From the NCBI RefSeq assembly GCF_001068775.1, contig NZ_JWAJ01000079.1, positions 1 through 32,889 of the forward strand: a stretch of 32,889 bases of DNA. The letters run 5' to 3'. The notes under the pieces were generated by a model that was not told the DNA's origin, did not search any database, and saw nothing but the letters and a program-made list of their open reading frames with translations. Position 1 is the stretch's first letter, and each line of letters starts with the position of its first letter. The stretch is from Streptococcus pseudopneumoniae. Lineage in GTDB: Bacteria > Bacillota > Bacilli > Lactobacillales > Streptococcaceae. The position numbers and the translations under genes were made by a program. Positions 10,000 through 19,788 of this stretch are shown piece by piece.

Positions 10000-11655
10000 A
10001 TGTCATTTGATGGATTTTTTTTACACCATATGGTTGAGGAATTGCGATCTGAACTACTAAATGGTCGCATCCAAAAGATTAATCAACCCTTTGAACAAGA
10101 ACTGGTCTTGCAAATCCGTAGCAATCGTAAAAGTCATCGTTTGCTCCTGTCTGCCCATCCAGTTTTTGGGCGCATCCAGTTAACAGAGTCCACCTTTGAA
10201 AACCCTGCTCAACCATCTACTTTTATTATGGTATTGAGAAAGTACCTTCAAGGAGCAGTTATTGAGTCAATCGAGCAGATCGAAAATGATCGTATCGTGG
10301 AAATCATGGTTTCCAATAAAAACGAGATTGGGGACCATATCCAGGCCACACTCATCATCGAGATTATGGGCAAACACAGTAATATTCTACTTGTAGATAA
10401 GTCTAGTCACAAAATCCTTGAAGTTATCAAGCATATCGGTTTCTCTCAAAATAGCTACCGTACCTTATTACCAGGTGCTACTTATATTGCTCCTCCAAGT
10501 ACAGAAGCTCTCAATCCTTTCATCGTCAAGGATGAAAAATTATTTGAGATTTTACAAACCCAAGAGTTGACTGCTAAAAATCTTCAAAATCTCTTTCAAG
10601 GTTTGGGAAGAGATACAGCAACCGAGTTAGAAAAACAACTGCTTAATGATAAACTAGCCACTTTCCGGAACTTCTTTAGACAAGAAACCAAGCCATGCTT
10701 GACTGAGACTTCCTTCAGTCCAGTTCCTTTTGCAAATCAGGTGGGAGAGACTTTTGCCAGTCTTTCTGATTTGTTGGACACCTACTATAAGGATAAGGCA
10801 GAGCGTGATCGTGTGAAGCAACAGGCAAGTGAACTGATCCGTCGAGTTGAAAATGAGCTACAAAAAAATCGTCAAAAACTTAAAAAACAAGAAAAAGAAC
10901 TCCTTGCTACTGAAAATGCAGAGGAATTTCGTCAAAAAGGTGAATTGCTAACGACTTTTCTTCATCAAGTTCCCAATGACCAAGATCAGGTCATTTTGGA
11001 CAACTACTACACCAATCAACCTATCACGATTGCACTTGATAAGGCACTAACGCCAAACCAAAATGCTCAACGTTACTTCAAGCGTTATCAGAAATTAAAA
11101 GAAGCTGTTAAATACTTGACTGAACTAATCGAAGAAACCAAGGCTACTATTCGTTACCTAGAAAGTGTAGAGACAGTTCTCAACCAGGCTGGACTAGATG
11201 AAATTGCTGAAATTCGTGAAGAATTAATTCAAACAGGATTTATCCGCAGAAGACAACGCGAGAAAATCCAGAAACGACAAAAACCTGAAAAATATCTTGC
11301 AAGCGACGGAAAAACAATTATCCTAGTTGGTCGTAACAACCTTCAAAATGACGAGTTAACCTTTAAAATGGCTCGTAAAGAAGAACTCTGGTTCCATGCT
11401 AAGGACATCCCTGGAAGTCACGTTGTTATCACTGCCAATCTCAATCCTACTGACGAAGTTAAGACAGATGCGGCAGAGCTAGCTGCCTACTTTTCAAAAG
11501 GCCGTCTCTCCAACCTCGTTCAGGTAGATATGATTGAGGTCAAAAAACTTAATAAGCCCACAGGTGGAAAACCAGGATTTGTGACTTATACTGGACAAAA
11601 GACTCTCCGTGTCACACCCGACCCTGAGAAAATTCAATCCATGAAAGTAAAATAA
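10000..11655 (+). CDS. rqcH: RqcH / PavA (NFACT ribosome quality control factor, fibronectin-binding)
   Basis: This 551-residue NFACT protein is the same length as pneumococcal PavA. It has an N-terminal NFACT-N domain (MSFDGFFLHHMVEELRSELL...GRIQKINQP), a coiled-coil middle (about 270-400, rich in Lys/Glu/Gln) and a C-terminal NFACT-R domain (WFHAKDIPGSHVVI, near residue 460). In Bacillus, RqcH binds obstructed 50S subunits and adds C-terminal Ala tails. In pneumococcus the same protein is called PavA and is reported as a surface adhesin without a signal peptide; none is seen here. The ATG at 10000 is preceded by GAGGAGAG; the frame opens earlier at 9973. Confidence 0.94.
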   Translation: MSFDGFFLHHMVEELRSELLNGRIQKINQPFEQELVLQIRSNRKSHRLLLSAHPVFGRIQLTESTFENPAQPSTFIMVLRKYLQGAVIESIEQIENDRIVEIMVSNKNEIGDHIQATLIIEIMGKHSNILLVDKSSHKILEVIKHIGFSQNSYRTLLPGATYIAPPSTEALNPFIVKDEKLFEILQTQELTAKNLQNLFQGLGRDTATELEKQLLNDKLATFRNFFRQETKPCLTETSFSPVPFANQVGETFASLSDLLDTYYKDKAERDRVKQQASELIRRVENELQKNRQKLKKQEKELLATENAEEFRQKGELLTTFLHQVPNDQDQVILDNYYTNQPITIALDKALTPNQNAQRYFKRYQKLKEAVKYLTELIEETKATIRYLESVETVLNQAGLDEIAEIREELIQTGFIRRRQREKIQKRQKPEKYLASDGKTIILVGRNNLQNDELTFKMARKEELWFHAKDIPGSHVVITANLNPTDEVKTDAAELAAYFSKGRLSNLVQVDMIEVKKLNKPTGGKPGFVTYTGQKTLRVTPDPEKIQSMKVK

Positions 11656-11715
11656 GGACTTTTAACCTGAAGGCTGTCAACATTTTAGATTTTTTAAAAA
11701 AAGGAGGTAAGCTCA

Positions 11716-12573
11716 ATGCTACGGCATATCAAGTCTATTTTAACCATTATATTCGGAGCTGCCATCTATGCCTTCGGACTCACGTATTTCGTTGTGCCCC
11801 ACCACTTATTCGAGGGGGGAGCAACTGGGATCACCTTGATTACCTATTATCTCTTTAACATTCCCATCTCCTTGATGAACCTGTTAATCAATATCCCGCT
11901 CTTTATTCTAGCCTGGAAAATATTTGGTTCAAAGACTCTGTACACAAGTTTGCTCGGAACCATTTCCTTATCCATTTGGTTAGCAATCTTTGAAAAGATT
12001 CCTCTCCACTTTAATCTTGAAGGAGATTTGGTTATCGTTGCCTTGGTTGCGGGTGTTCTTTTGGGACTTGGTCTAGGTGTTATCTTCAATGCTGGTGGTA
12101 CCACTGGTGGAACAGATATCGTCGCTCGAATCCTGAACAAGTACACCAATATCTCCGTTGGAAAATTACTCTTTGCACTAGACTTCCTTATCCTAATGCT
12201 CATTTTAATTATTTTCCAAGACCTTCGTCTCGTAACCTACACACTTCTATTTGACTTCATCGTCTCAAGAGTTATTGACTTGATTGGTGAAGGCGGATAT
12301 GCTGGCAAAGGTTTTATGATTATCACTCAAAAGCCTATGGAAGTGGCAGATAAAATCAATGAAGAGTTAGGTCGAGGTGTCACCTTCATATCTGGACAAG
12401 GTTACTACAGTCAAAAAGATTTAAAAATTATTTACTGTATCGTAGCAAGAAATGAAATGATTAAGATGAAAGAAATGATACATACCGTGGATCCGATGGC
12501 CTTTATTACCATCACTGAAGCACACGAAATTTTAGGAGAAGGGTTCACCTTCGTAAAAGAAGAAACTTCATAA
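11716..12573 (+). CDS. YitT-family membrane protein (DUF2179)
   Basis: This 285-residue protein has about five hydrophobic helices in residues 5-195, including GGATGITLITYYLF and the Gly-rich GVIFNAGGTTGGTDIVARIL typical of the family. A soluble C-terminal DUF2179 domain (residues 205-275) contains GRGVTFISGQGYYSQKDLKIIYCIVARNE. The function of YitT proteins is not settled. It has a strong ribosome binding site (AAAGGAGGT). It follows rqcH by 60 nt with no clear terminator between, so the two may be cotranscribed. Confidence 0.88.
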   Translation: MLRHIKSILTIIFGAAIYAFGLTYFVVPHHLFEGGATGITLITYYLFNIPISLMNLLINIPLFILAWKIFGSKTLYTSLLGTISLSIWLAIFEKIPLHFNLEGDLVIVALVAGVLLGLGLGVIFNAGGTTGGTDIVARILNKYTNISVGKLLFALDFLILMLILIIFQDLRLVTYTLLFDFIVSRVIDLIGEGGYAGKGFMIITQKPMEVADKINEELGRGVTFISGQGYYSQKDLKIIYCIVARNEMIKMKEMIHTVDPMAFITITEAHEILGEGFTFVKEETS

Positions 12574-12591
12574 CATCTAGATATCAAAAAT

Positions 12592-12762
12592 GAGGCTGGG
12601 ACAAAAGTCCTAGCCTCTCAATTGTCTTTGGATTGTCGAGCAAGACGCAGTGGTTGAGTGGGCTCTACTTCGCTGATTTCATCAGATTTTACAGCCCTAC
12701 TCAACTGTGCGTAGGTGGGACGACGAAATCGAATTCTAACGAATTACCGATTTCTGTCCCAC
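12592..12762. repeat. Multi-hairpin streptococcal intergenic repeat, bidirectional terminator
   Basis: Three hairpins lie in tandem between convergent genes. First, GAGGCTGGGAC/GTCCTAGCCTC with a 4-nt loop (12592-12617). Second, GTTGAGT...ACTCAAC (12653-12705) with inner GGCT/AGCC and CTGAT/ATCAG pairs. Third, GTGGGAC...GTCCCAC (12715-12762) enclosing GAAATCG/CGATTTC and AATTC/GAATT pairs. I recognise the first and third as dispersed sequences of mitis-group genomes but cannot assign them confidently to the RUP or SPRITE class. The position suggests it ends transcription of both yitT and nox. Confidence 0.65.
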
Positions 12763-12817
12763 TCTCATTTTTTTGATGATAAAAACGGAAGAAGCAAATC
12801 CCCCGTTTCACAAATCA

Positions 12818-14197
12818 TTATTTTTCAGCTGTCAATGCTGCCATAGTGATGTAGTTGTATGGTTTATTGAAGTGTGGCAAGAAGAATAGGTCTGTCAAGG
12901 CCAATTTTTCAATTGTAACGTGTTCTTGGATAGCAAGTGAGAACATGTGGATTCCCATAGCGATTCCAGGATCACGTGATACCATTTGAGCACCAAGGAT
13001 TTCACGGCTATCTTTGTCGAAGACAATCTTGATAGCTACTTCATGGTTGTCATGTTTCATAAATTCTGGTTTTTGAAGATCGTTGAAGCCAGTTTCAGTT
13101 GCATTGTAACCTGCAGCTTTTGCTTTTTCAAGTGTCAAACCAGTTGAAACCATGTGAAGACCATAGATAGAGATACCATTTGATCCTTGAACACCGATTC
13201 CTTCAAGTTCATGTCCACAAGCGTTGTAAGCACCTACGATACCAGTACGAACTGCGTTTGATGCAAGAGCGATGTAGCTAGTGTCTTTACGAGCGTTATC
13301 ATAAACAGTCGCACAGTCACCCACAGCGAATACACCTGGGATAGATGTTTCTTGTTTTTTGTTAACAAGGAAAGCACCGTTGCGGAAGAGTTCAATCTTA
13401 CCATCAGCAAGAGCTGTGTTAGGACGGAAACCAACTGCAAGGATAACCATATCAACGTCAAAGCTTTCTTTGTCAGTGATCAAGCGTTCAACTTTACCAT
13501 CACCTTCGATAGCTTTAACAGTTTGACCAAGTGCCAAACGGATGTTGTGGTCTTCCAAGTTTTTAGCCATCAATTGAGTGAAGTCTTTGTCGTAGTAACC
13601 GTTCAAGACTGTGTCTACGATGTCAACAAGGACAACTTCTTTTCCAAGACGTTCGAATGCTTCAGCAAGCTCAACACCGATATAGCCACCACCAACAACA
13701 GCGATACGTTCAAGGTGTTTGCTCTTGTCAGCAAGTTTATTAATCACTTCTTCAGCGTTTTGGTACAATTTAACGAATTGTACATTTTCAAGAGTAGCTT
13801 TGAACTCACGGTTATCTTTAACAATTTCAACACCTTCAATTGGTGGCAAGATTGGTGTAGAACCAGTTGCAAAGATCAATTTTTCGTATGATTCTTTGTG
13901 TTCTTTTCCGTCAACTTCTGCAGTAACAACTTTGTTGTCATAGTCGATTGAAAGAACTGGTGAGTTCATGTAAACTTTAGCACCCTTTGCTTCCAATTTT
14001 TCTTTATCTGAATAGAAGAGACCTTCTGGACCATCGATTTGCTCACCAATCCATAGAGCCATTCCACATCCTAGGAATGAAATGTTTGAGTTTTGGTCAA
14101 AGACAACGATTTCATTTTCACTTCCAAAATTGTCCAACATAGTGTTGATACAAGCAGTTCCAGCGTGGTTAGCGCCCACGACTACGATTTTACTCAT
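12818..14197 (-). CDS. nox: NADH oxidase (water-forming)
   Basis: This 459-residue flavoprotein reduces oxygen to water with NADH, regenerating NAD+ and keeping oxygen low. The FAD site is at the N-terminus ([13 protein letters not shown]), and the single redox Cys is Cys44 in [10 protein letters not shown], the residue that cycles through a sulfenic acid. The NADH site is [21 protein letters not shown], and a second FAD stretch is [13 protein letters not shown]. Length and motifs are normal. It diverges from the apbE flavin operon, and its promoter carries a cre-like site over the -35 box. Confidence 0.96.
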   Translation of the reverse strand: MSKIVVVGANHAGTACINTMLDNFGSENEIVVFDQNSNISFLGCGMALWIGEQIDGPEGLFYSDKEKLEAKGAKVYMNSPVLSIDYDNKVVTAEVDGKEHKESYEKLIFATGSTPILPPIEGVEIVKDNREFKATLENVQFVKLYQNAEEVINKLADKSKHLERIAVVGGGYIGVELAEAFERLGKEVVLVDIVDTVLNGYYDKDFTQLMAKNLEDHNIRLALGQTVKAIEGDGKVERLITDKESFDVDMVILAVGFRPNTALADGKIELFRNGAFLVNKKQETSIPGVFAVGDCATVYDNARKDTSYIALASNAVRTGIVGAYNACGHELEGIGVQGSNGISIYGLHMVSTGLTLEKAKAAGYNATETGFNDLQKPEFMKHDNHEVAIKIVFDKDSREILGAQMVSRDPGIAMGIHMFSLAIQEHVTIEKLALTDLFFLPHFNKPYNYITMAALTAEK

Positions 14198-14236
14198 AAG
14201 ATAATTCCTACCTTTAAATTTTTTATTTACCTTCCT

Positions 14237-14265
14237 AGTATATCATTTTCTGTGAGCGTTTACAA
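14237..14265 (-). promoter_or_regulatory. nox promoter with cre-like site
   Basis: On the minus strand, -35 TTGTAA (14260-14265), a 17-nt spacer and -10 TATACT (14237-14242). A close match to the CcpA operator, TGTGAGCGTTTACA (14251-14264), covers the -35 box and the spacer's upstream half, a position suited to carbon catabolite repression. Confidence 0.65.
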
Positions 14266-14398
14266 GTTTTTTACTTATTTTCCTTTATTTTTGGAAATAT
14301 CGACAACATATATTAATTTATTTTCAGCGCTTTCAAATTTTATTTTAAGGAAATTTAGTTTGTTTGAGCATATTTCTTGACTTTTTGTAAAAAACAAT

Positions 14399-14427
14399 TT
14401 GTGAAAACGCTAACTTTATGATATTCT
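14399..14427 (+). promoter_or_regulatory. apbE operon promoter with cre-like site
   Basis: On the plus strand, -35 TTGTGA (14399-14404), a 17-nt spacer and -10 TATTCT (14422-14427). A second cre-like sequence, TGAAAACGCTAACT (14402-14415), overlaps the -35 box and spacer, mirroring the arrangement at nox 135 nt away. The 130 nt between the two promoters is A/T-rich and shows nothing else I can name. Confidence 0.55.
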
Positions 14428-14516
14428 ATTTATATGGAAATGAAATATAAATCTTCAGATTGCTTTCATATCTGGATTTACAACTATTTCCAATTGATTT
14501 GAAGGGAGTTGATTTT

Positions 14517-15437
14517 TTGCCTTTCAGTTCATTATCTGAACGGTTAATGGGAACTACGATTACTATTTCCTTGGTACATGAACAAGCGGATAATCTTCTC
14601 CGTCAAGCTTTTAATTTGCTCAAGGAACTTGAATTTCGATTTAATGCGAATAGCACCGAATCGGAATTGATGGAAATTAACTATCAGGCGGGAATTGCCC
14701 CAGTTAAGGTCCACCCTGATTTGTTTGAACTGATTTCCTTAGGTTTAGACCATAGTCTAGCGCCTGGAAGTCATCTCAATATCGGTATCGGTCCCTTGGT
14801 TCAAACCTGGCGTATTGGTTTTTCCGATGCGAAAGTTGCTAGTCCTGAAGAAATTTCTTCCGTTTTACCATTGATAGAGCCCCGTTTTATCAAGCTTGAT
14901 TCAATTGATTCTACTGTTTTTTTAGAAAAAAAAGGGATGAAAATTGATTTAGGTTGTTTAGCGAAGGGCTATAGCGCAGATAAGGTTGCTACTTTCTTAA
15001 AAGAAAATGGTGTCACTTCTGCTCTTATCAATCTTGGGGGAAATATCCTTACCATTGGCAATAACCAAGCCAGAAATGGACAACCTTGGCAAATTGGTAT
15101 TCAAGACCCTAATCATCCACGTGGTAATCACCTGATGACCTTATCTATTACTGGAAAATCCGTTGTTACTTCTGGAATTTATGAACGGCATCTTGAAATC
15201 GATGGAAAGGATTATCATCACATTTTCGATAGTGAAACTGGCTATCCTATTGAAACGGATTTGGCTAGTTTAACGATTATATCTGACCGCTCAGTTGATG
15301 GTGAGATATGGACCACACGATTGTTTGGCCAACGTAGCGCTTCTATCATTTGGCAAATCGAAAATATCGATGGAATCGAAGCCATCCTTATTGATAAAGA
15401 TGGACATATCGCTTGTTCATCCGGTATCCAAAGATAA
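14517..15437 (+). CDS. apbE: FAD:protein FMN transferase (ApbE)
   Basis: This ApbE-family enzyme of about 306 residues moves FMN from FAD onto a Thr or Ser of target proteins, using Mg2+. Visible blocks are LMGTTITISL, LNIGIGPLVQTWRIG, IDLGCLAKGYSADKV, INLGGNILTIG and HHIFDSETGYPIETD. There is no signal peptide or lipobox, unlike ApbE proteins that work outside the cell, so this one is probably cytoplasmic. I favour the TTG at 14517, which has GAAGGGAG 8 nt upstream; an earlier in-frame TTG at 14460 has no such site. It heads an operon with two FMN reductase-like genes, which are plausible substrates. Confidence 0.87.
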   Translation: MPFSSLSERLMGTTITISLVHEQADNLLRQAFNLLKELEFRFNANSTESELMEINYQAGIAPVKVHPDLFELISLGLDHSLAPGSHLNIGIGPLVQTWRIGFSDAKVASPEEISSVLPLIEPRFIKLDSIDSTVFLEKKGMKIDLGCLAKGYSADKVATFLKENGVTSALINLGGNILTIGNNQARNGQPWQIGIQDPNHPRGNHLMTLSITGKSVVTSGIYERHLEIDGKDYHHIFDSETGYPIETDLASLTIISDRSVDGEIWTTRLFGQRSASIIWQIENIDGIEAILIDKDGHIACSSGIQR

Positions 15438-15471
15438 ATAATAAATAATGCAAAAAGAGAAAGGAAAGCTC

Positions 15472-16077
15472 ATGCTAAAACTTATTGCTATTGTAGGAAC
15501 TAACTCTAAATGTTCCACAAACCGCCAACTGCTTCAATATATGCAAAAACACTTTGCTGATAAAGCAGAAATCGAATTGGTAGAAATTAAAGACCTACCA
15601 GTCTTCAACAAACCAGCCGACAAACAAATCCCGGCTGAGGCTATGGAAATCGTAGCTAAAATCGAAGCAGCTGATGGTGTTATTATTGGTACTCCAGAAT
15701 ATGACCACTCAATTCCAGCTGTACTTATGAGCGCCCTTGCTTGGATTTCTTACGGAGTATTCCCACTTTTGAATAAACCAGTCATGATTACTGGTGCTTC
15801 ATATGGTACTCTTGGTTCTTCACGTGCTCAATTGCAACTTCGTCAAATTTTGAATGCGCCAGAGATTAAAGCGACAGTTCTACCTGACGAATTCTTGCTT
15901 TCTCATTCTCTTCAAGCATTTGATAAGAATGGTGACTTGGTAGATCTTGATGTTATCAAGAAATTGGATGCCATCTTTGATGACTTCCGTATCTTTGTCA
16001 AGATTACAGAAAAATTGCGTAATGCACAAGAACTTCTTCGTAAAGATGCAGAAGAATTTGACTGGGAAAATTTGTAA
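15472..16077 (+). CDS. NAD(P)H-dependent FMN reductase family flavoprotein
   Basis: This 201-residue flavodoxin-like reductase has an N-terminal beta strand and phosphate loop LIAIVGTNSKCSTNRQLL, the flavin loop IIGTPEYDHSIPAVLMSALAWIS, and MITGASYGTLGSSRAQLQLRQIL. The family reduces free or bound flavins, quinones or azo compounds with NAD(P)H; the substrate cannot be read from sequence. The ATG at 15472 has GAAAGGAAAG upstream; a start at 15448 is possible but lacks a site. It lies 34 nt after apbE and 17 nt before a longer homologue. Confidence 0.85.
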   Translation: MLKLIAIVGTNSKCSTNRQLLQYMQKHFADKAEIELVEIKDLPVFNKPADKQIPAEAMEIVAKIEAADGVIIGTPEYDHSIPAVLMSALAWISYGVFPLLNKPVMITGASYGTLGSSRAQLQLRQILNAPEIKATVLPDEFLLSHSLQAFDKNGDLVDLDVIKKLDAIFDDFRIFVKITEKLRNAQELLRKDAEEFDWENL

Positions 16078-16094
16078 GATAGGAGATCGAAAGA

Positions 16095-17339
16095 ATGAAA
16101 TTTGTTGGACTTGTTGGATCAAACTACGACCAATCATATAACCGCAAACTCTTGGAATTCATCCGTCGTAATTTCAAACTGAAATTTGAATTAGAAGTTC
16201 TTGAAATCGATGAAGTTCCAATGTTTAACCAAGACGAAAAATGGGACGAAAGTTTCCAATTGCGCCTTCTTTACAATAAAATTACTCGTGCTGATGGTGT
16301 GATTATTGCTACTCCTGAGCACAACCATACAATTTCTGCTTCACTCAAGTCAGTTCTTGAATGGCTTTCATATGAAGTACATCCATTTGAAAACAAACCA
16401 GTGATGATCGTGGGTGCTTCTTACTACGACCAAGGAACTTCTCGTGCCCAAGTTCACCTTCGTAAAATCCTTGACGCACCAGGGGTGAATGCCTATACTC
16501 TTCCAGGGAATGAATTCCTTCTTGGAAAAGCTAAAGAAGCTTTTGATGCTAATGGAAATATTATCAACGAAGGAACTGTTAAATTCCTTGAAACTTGTTT
16601 AGATAACTTTGTCAAATACGTAGGAGTCGTTTCTAAATTGAAAAAACCAAAACCAATTGAACCAGAAGACTTGGATTGTGGAAAACCAATCGCTACAACT
16701 ATTACAGAAGTTGACCCTGATGATCCAGAATGGGTAGAAAAAGTTGCAGAAATTACAGGCGCTGTGTCTGGTGATACATATGTTAAACTTGACCATGGTA
16801 TCTTGACTGTTAACCAAATTGATATGTTCTTGAAAGCTATGCCTTTTGAATTGACATACGCTGACGATAACAACCAATTCCTCTACTACAACAATGCTCA
16901 CCAAGATCCAGACACCATGTTTGCAAAACGTGTACCATCTCAATCTGGTAGCCGTATGTCAACAGTTCATGGATCACTTCCACCTGCACGTATGAAAAAC
17001 GTTGAGTGGGTTATTGGTACGCTTCGCAATGGCAACCAAGAATACGTACGTACAATTGTTCCAGGTTCACCTGCAGGTGTTATCAATACTCACAACTACC
17101 AAGCTATGTACTATCCTGATGGATCATATGCTGGTATCAATGAAATTGTCTTTAACTTCCAACCATGGCTTGACTGGTACTTGAAAGAAACTGGTCAACG
17201 TTTGGTAGGAGGAAGCGGTCCGTTTGCTCCTGCTGGAGGCCACGGTGACGCAGATGCTACTTCTGGTGCTTCTGATGCCGGAGGTCACGGTGATGGAGGT
17301 CATGGAGACGCGGATGCTACATCTGGGGCAAGTAACTAG
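16095..17339 (+). CDS. FMN reductase fused to a PAS-like domain, with repeated Gly/His/Asp tail
   Basis: This 414-residue protein has three parts. Residues 1-190 repeat the flavodoxin-like FMN reductase fold of the gene before it (FVGLVGSNYDQSYNRKLL, IIATPEHNHTISASLKSVLEWLS). Residues about 225-365 resemble the PAS domain of DUF438-type proteins (LDHGILTVNQIDMFLKAMPF, ELTYADDNNQFLYYNNA). Residues 372-414 are a low-complexity tail in which GGHGDADATSGAS occurs twice (385-393 and 405-413 for the DADATSGAS core). That core resembles the [ST]-G-A-[ST] site to which ApbE attaches FMN, and apbE is the first gene of this operon. Likely a multi-centre electron carrier; the acceptor is unknown. Confidence 0.8.
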   Translation: MKFVGLVGSNYDQSYNRKLLEFIRRNFKLKFELEVLEIDEVPMFNQDEKWDESFQLRLLYNKITRADGVIIATPEHNHTISASLKSVLEWLSYEVHPFENKPVMIVGASYYDQGTSRAQVHLRKILDAPGVNAYTLPGNEFLLGKAKEAFDANGNIINEGTVKFLETCLDNFVKYVGVVSKLKKPKPIEPEDLDCGKPIATTITEVDPDDPEWVEKVAEITGAVSGDTYVKLDHGILTVNQIDMFLKAMPFELTYADDNNQFLYYNNAHQDPDTMFAKRVPSQSGSRMSTVHGSLPPARMKNVEWVIGTLRNGNQEYVRTIVPGSPAGVINTHNYQAMYYPDGSYAGINEIVFNFQPWLDWYLKETGQRLVGGSGPFAPAGGHGDADATSGASDAGGHGDGGHGDADATSGASN

Positions 17340-17350
17340 AATCTAATACT

Positions 17351-17379
17351 AAAGGAACCTCTTTAGGTTCCTTTTTTTT
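17351..17379 (+). terminator. Terminator of the apbE operon
   Basis: A perfect hairpin AAAGGAACCT/AGGTTCCTTT with a 4-nt loop, followed by a T run, 11 nt after the stop of the fusion gene. Confidence 0.93.
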
Positions 17380-17385
17380 AAAACA

Positions 17386-17417
17386 AAAACTCGGTTAGAT
17401 TTTACTAACCGAGTTTT
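17386..17417 (-). terminator. Bidirectional terminator after the DUF896 gene
   Basis: A 13-bp perfect inverted repeat AAAACTCGGTTAG/CTAACCGAGTTTT with a 6-nt loop. A/T-rich flanks make it usable from both strands. It separates the convergent apbE operon and glyQS-DUF896 block. Confidence 0.85.
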
Positions 17418-17430
17418 CTATATCTCAAAA

Positions 17431-17688
17431 TTATGAATTTGGATCGTCAAGACTACGACCATGCAGACCTTTTTCACGTTGTACCTGACGAAGTTTCTCA
17501 GGAGTCACATCATTTCCATCTTCATCTACGATTTTGATCCCTTCAATGTGATGACGAACTGAACGACGATAACCTTCAATATATTCCTCACGAAGTTTAG
17601 CTTGTTCTACTTTTTCTTCTGCAGTCAAGCCTTCTGTTTTTTTCTTTTTAGCAAGCTCATTAATACGAGCGATTTTTTCTGGTGTCAT
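17431..17688 (-). CDS. DUF896 (YnzC-like) small protein
   Basis: This 85-residue protein has two charged helices, residues 2-40 ([20 protein letters not shown], then [13 protein letters not shown]), the DUF896/UPF0291 hallmark. A tail follows with [10 protein letters not shown] and the C-terminal GLHGRSLDD. Bacillus relatives belong to the SOS/sporulation-associated YneB-YnzC set, but the molecular role is unknown. It starts 29 nt after glyS ends, with a ribosome binding site (GGAGGT), and is probably cotranscribed with glyQS. Confidence 0.88.
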   Translation of the reverse strand: MTPEKIARINELAKKKKTEGLTAEEKVEQAKLREEYIEGYRRSVRHHIEGIKIVDEDGNDVTPEKLRQVQREKGLHGRSLDDPNS

Positions 17689-17717
17689 ATATGGACCTCC
17701 AATCTACTATTTAGTTT

Positions 17718-19754
17718 CTATTTTGTATTAAGAAGATTAAAAGCAGCGACTGTTTTCGCTTTATTGACAAGTTCAGCTAGAATAGCCAAACGATTATTCT
17801 TAACATCAACATCATCTGCCATAACCATTGTATTATCAAAGAAAGCATCAATAACTGGACTAAGAGCAAATAATTGCTCTAATTTATCACTAGCTGAACC
17901 TTTCAATTCTAAGCTTTCTACAGCTTGAGCTAGTTCTTTTTCTTGTTCATTTTCAAAGAGGCTAGTATCAACTTTGACTGAGCCTTCTGCTTTTTCCGCT
18001 AGGTTGAAGGCACGAGATAATGATTCAACTGATGATTTGTAGTTTTCAGTTTTTGCAGCTTCAGTTAAGGCTTCTGCTGCTTCAATCATATCTGCAACAA
18101 CAAAGTTTGAACTTGCAAGAACAGCTTCCTTAATATCTTTTGAAGTAGAACCTATCATCTTATCAACACGAGCTTTGATGAAGTTAAGCACTTCTTCTTG
18201 ATTATCGTAAGTTAGGCTATCAAATGATAAAGCATAAAGGCTAGCAATCAATTCGTCCATTGGAATATTCCATCCAAAGTCTTCCAAGATACGGACAATC
18301 CCTTGTGTTGCACGACGAAGAGCATAAGGGTCATTTGAACCAGATGGAATCAAGCCAACAGAGAAGAAGGACAAAAGAGTATCCAATTTATCAGCTAGTG
18401 CAAGGATAGCTCCGACTTTAGACTCAGGAAGAGCTCCGTCAGCAGAATCTGGAAGGTAGTGTTCACGGATAGCTTGTGCCACTGTAGCATTCTCACCAGC
18501 GAGAAGCGCATATTTCTCACCCATGATCCCTTGAAGCTCATCAAATTCACCAACCATACCAGTCAAGAGGTCAAACTTATAAATAGCTGCAGCACGAGCA
18601 AGGTCAACAGTTTCATCAACTGATAAACCTGCTTTTTCTGCCAAAAGGATAGCAATTTGCCCAGTACGAATCATGTGTTCACGTAATGAACCAATCTTTT
18701 CATGGAAGGTTACGTGTGATAATTTAGCTACAAGATTTTCAATCTTCAATTTTTGGTCTTCACGCCAGAAAAATTCACCATCTTCAAGACGCGCAACTAA
18801 GACTTTCTCATTTCCTCGGATAACATTATCCAAATACTCTGCATTTCCGTTACGGACAGAAATAAAGTTTGGTTTTAGATTTCCATCAAGGTCACGAACT
18901 ACAAAGTAGCGTTGATGAGTCTCCATTGAAGTGACCAAAACTTCTTCTGGAACCTCTAGGTACTTAGGATCAAAATTCCCCATGAAGGCAGTTGGGTATT
19001 CAACCAAATTCAGAACTTCATTCAAGAGTCCTTCATCAATTTGTACCTGAACACCTTCTTTAGCTTCAATAGCCTTAATTTGCTCACGAATCATATTTTC
19101 GCGTTCAGTGCTATCAGCAATAACATAAACTTTGCGCAGGTCTTCTTCATAGCTGTCAGCATGCTGAATTTCTACTTCGTGACCAAGGAAACGATGTCCA
19201 CGGCTAACTCTTCCTGAATGAATATCTAAGAAATCCATATCGAGTGCCACATCATCCAAAAGAACTGTCAACGTATGGACTGGACGAATATATTCAAAGG
19301 TATTGTTTGCCCAGTGCATACTTACTGGGAAGCTTAAACTAGCCAAAACTTCTGGAATTCCAGCCAAAACTTCCTCAGCTGGTTTTCCAGCCTCATGCTT
19401 AGTTACGTAGACATATTCTTCACCTTTGATTTCACGAAATTCGATATCATCTACAGTCAAGCCTTTACCACGGACAAAGCCTTGCGCTGCTTTAGAGAAA
19501 TTTCCTTCTGCATCCAAAGCAATTTTTTTAGAAGGTCCTTTAAAATCTTCAGTCAAATCCGTTTGTTGGTCAGCCAAACCAAGTACGCGAACAGCCAAAC
19601 GACGTGGAGTTGAGAAGGTTTGAATTCCTTCGTATGAAAGACGGTTATTATCCAAGAAGGCTGCCATTTTTTCGCCTAGTTGTTTTTCACTTGGTGTGAC
19701 AACGTAGGCAGGTAACTCTTCGAGTCCTAGTTCTACTAATAAGTTTTTTGTCAT
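17718..19754 (-). CDS. glyS: Glycine-tRNA ligase beta subunit
   Basis: This 678-residue beta subunit of the bacterial alpha2beta2 glycyl-tRNA synthetase recognises the tRNA. Its N-terminus [20 protein letters not shown], the block [11 protein letters not shown], an HD-like middle region and a helical C-terminus ending [15 protein letters not shown] are all standard for GlyS. Start at ATG 19754; the frame opens 18 nt earlier without advantage. It is separated from glyQ by 216 nt holding a large inverted repeat, unusual for subunits of one enzyme. Confidence 0.96.
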   Translation of the reverse strand: MTKNLLVELGLEELPAYVVTPSEKQLGEKMAAFLDNNRLSYEGIQTFSTPRRLAVRVLGLADQQTDLTEDFKGPSKKIALDAEGNFSKAAQGFVRGKGLTVDDIEFREIKGEEYVYVTKHEAGKPAEEVLAGIPEVLASLSFPVSMHWANNTFEYIRPVHTLTVLLDDVALDMDFLDIHSGRVSRGHRFLGHEVEIQHADSYEEDLRKVYVIADSTERENMIREQIKAIEAKEGVQVQIDEGLLNEVLNLVEYPTAFMGNFDPKYLEVPEEVLVTSMETHQRYFVVRDLDGNLKPNFISVRNGNAEYLDNVIRGNEKVLVARLEDGEFFWREDQKLKIENLVAKLSHVTFHEKIGSLREHMIRTGQIAILLAEKAGLSVDETVDLARAAAIYKFDLLTGMVGEFDELQGIMGEKYALLAGENATVAQAIREHYLPDSADGALPESKVGAILALADKLDTLLSFFSVGLIPSGSNDPYALRRATQGIVRILEDFGWNIPMDELIASLYALSFDSLTYDNQEEVLNFIKARVDKMIGSTSKDIKEAVLASSNFVVADMIEAAEALTEAAKTENYKSSVESLSRAFNLAEKAEGSVKVDTSLFENEQEKELAQAVESLELKGSASDKLEQLFALSPVIDAFFDNTMVMADDVDVKNNRLAILAELVNKAKTVAAFNLLNTK

Positions 19755-19788
19755 GTTTTTTCCTTTACACAATCAATTAATTTTCTTC

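Noticed and set aside
13352..13891. 179-codon open frame on the plus strand
   Set aside because: It lies wholly antisense to nox, has a Phe/Asn/Ser-rich composition typical of a shadow frame, and has no ribosome binding site.
15880..16137. 85-codon minus-strand frame
   Set aside because: Antisense to the end of the FMN reductase and the start of the fusion gene; no start signal.
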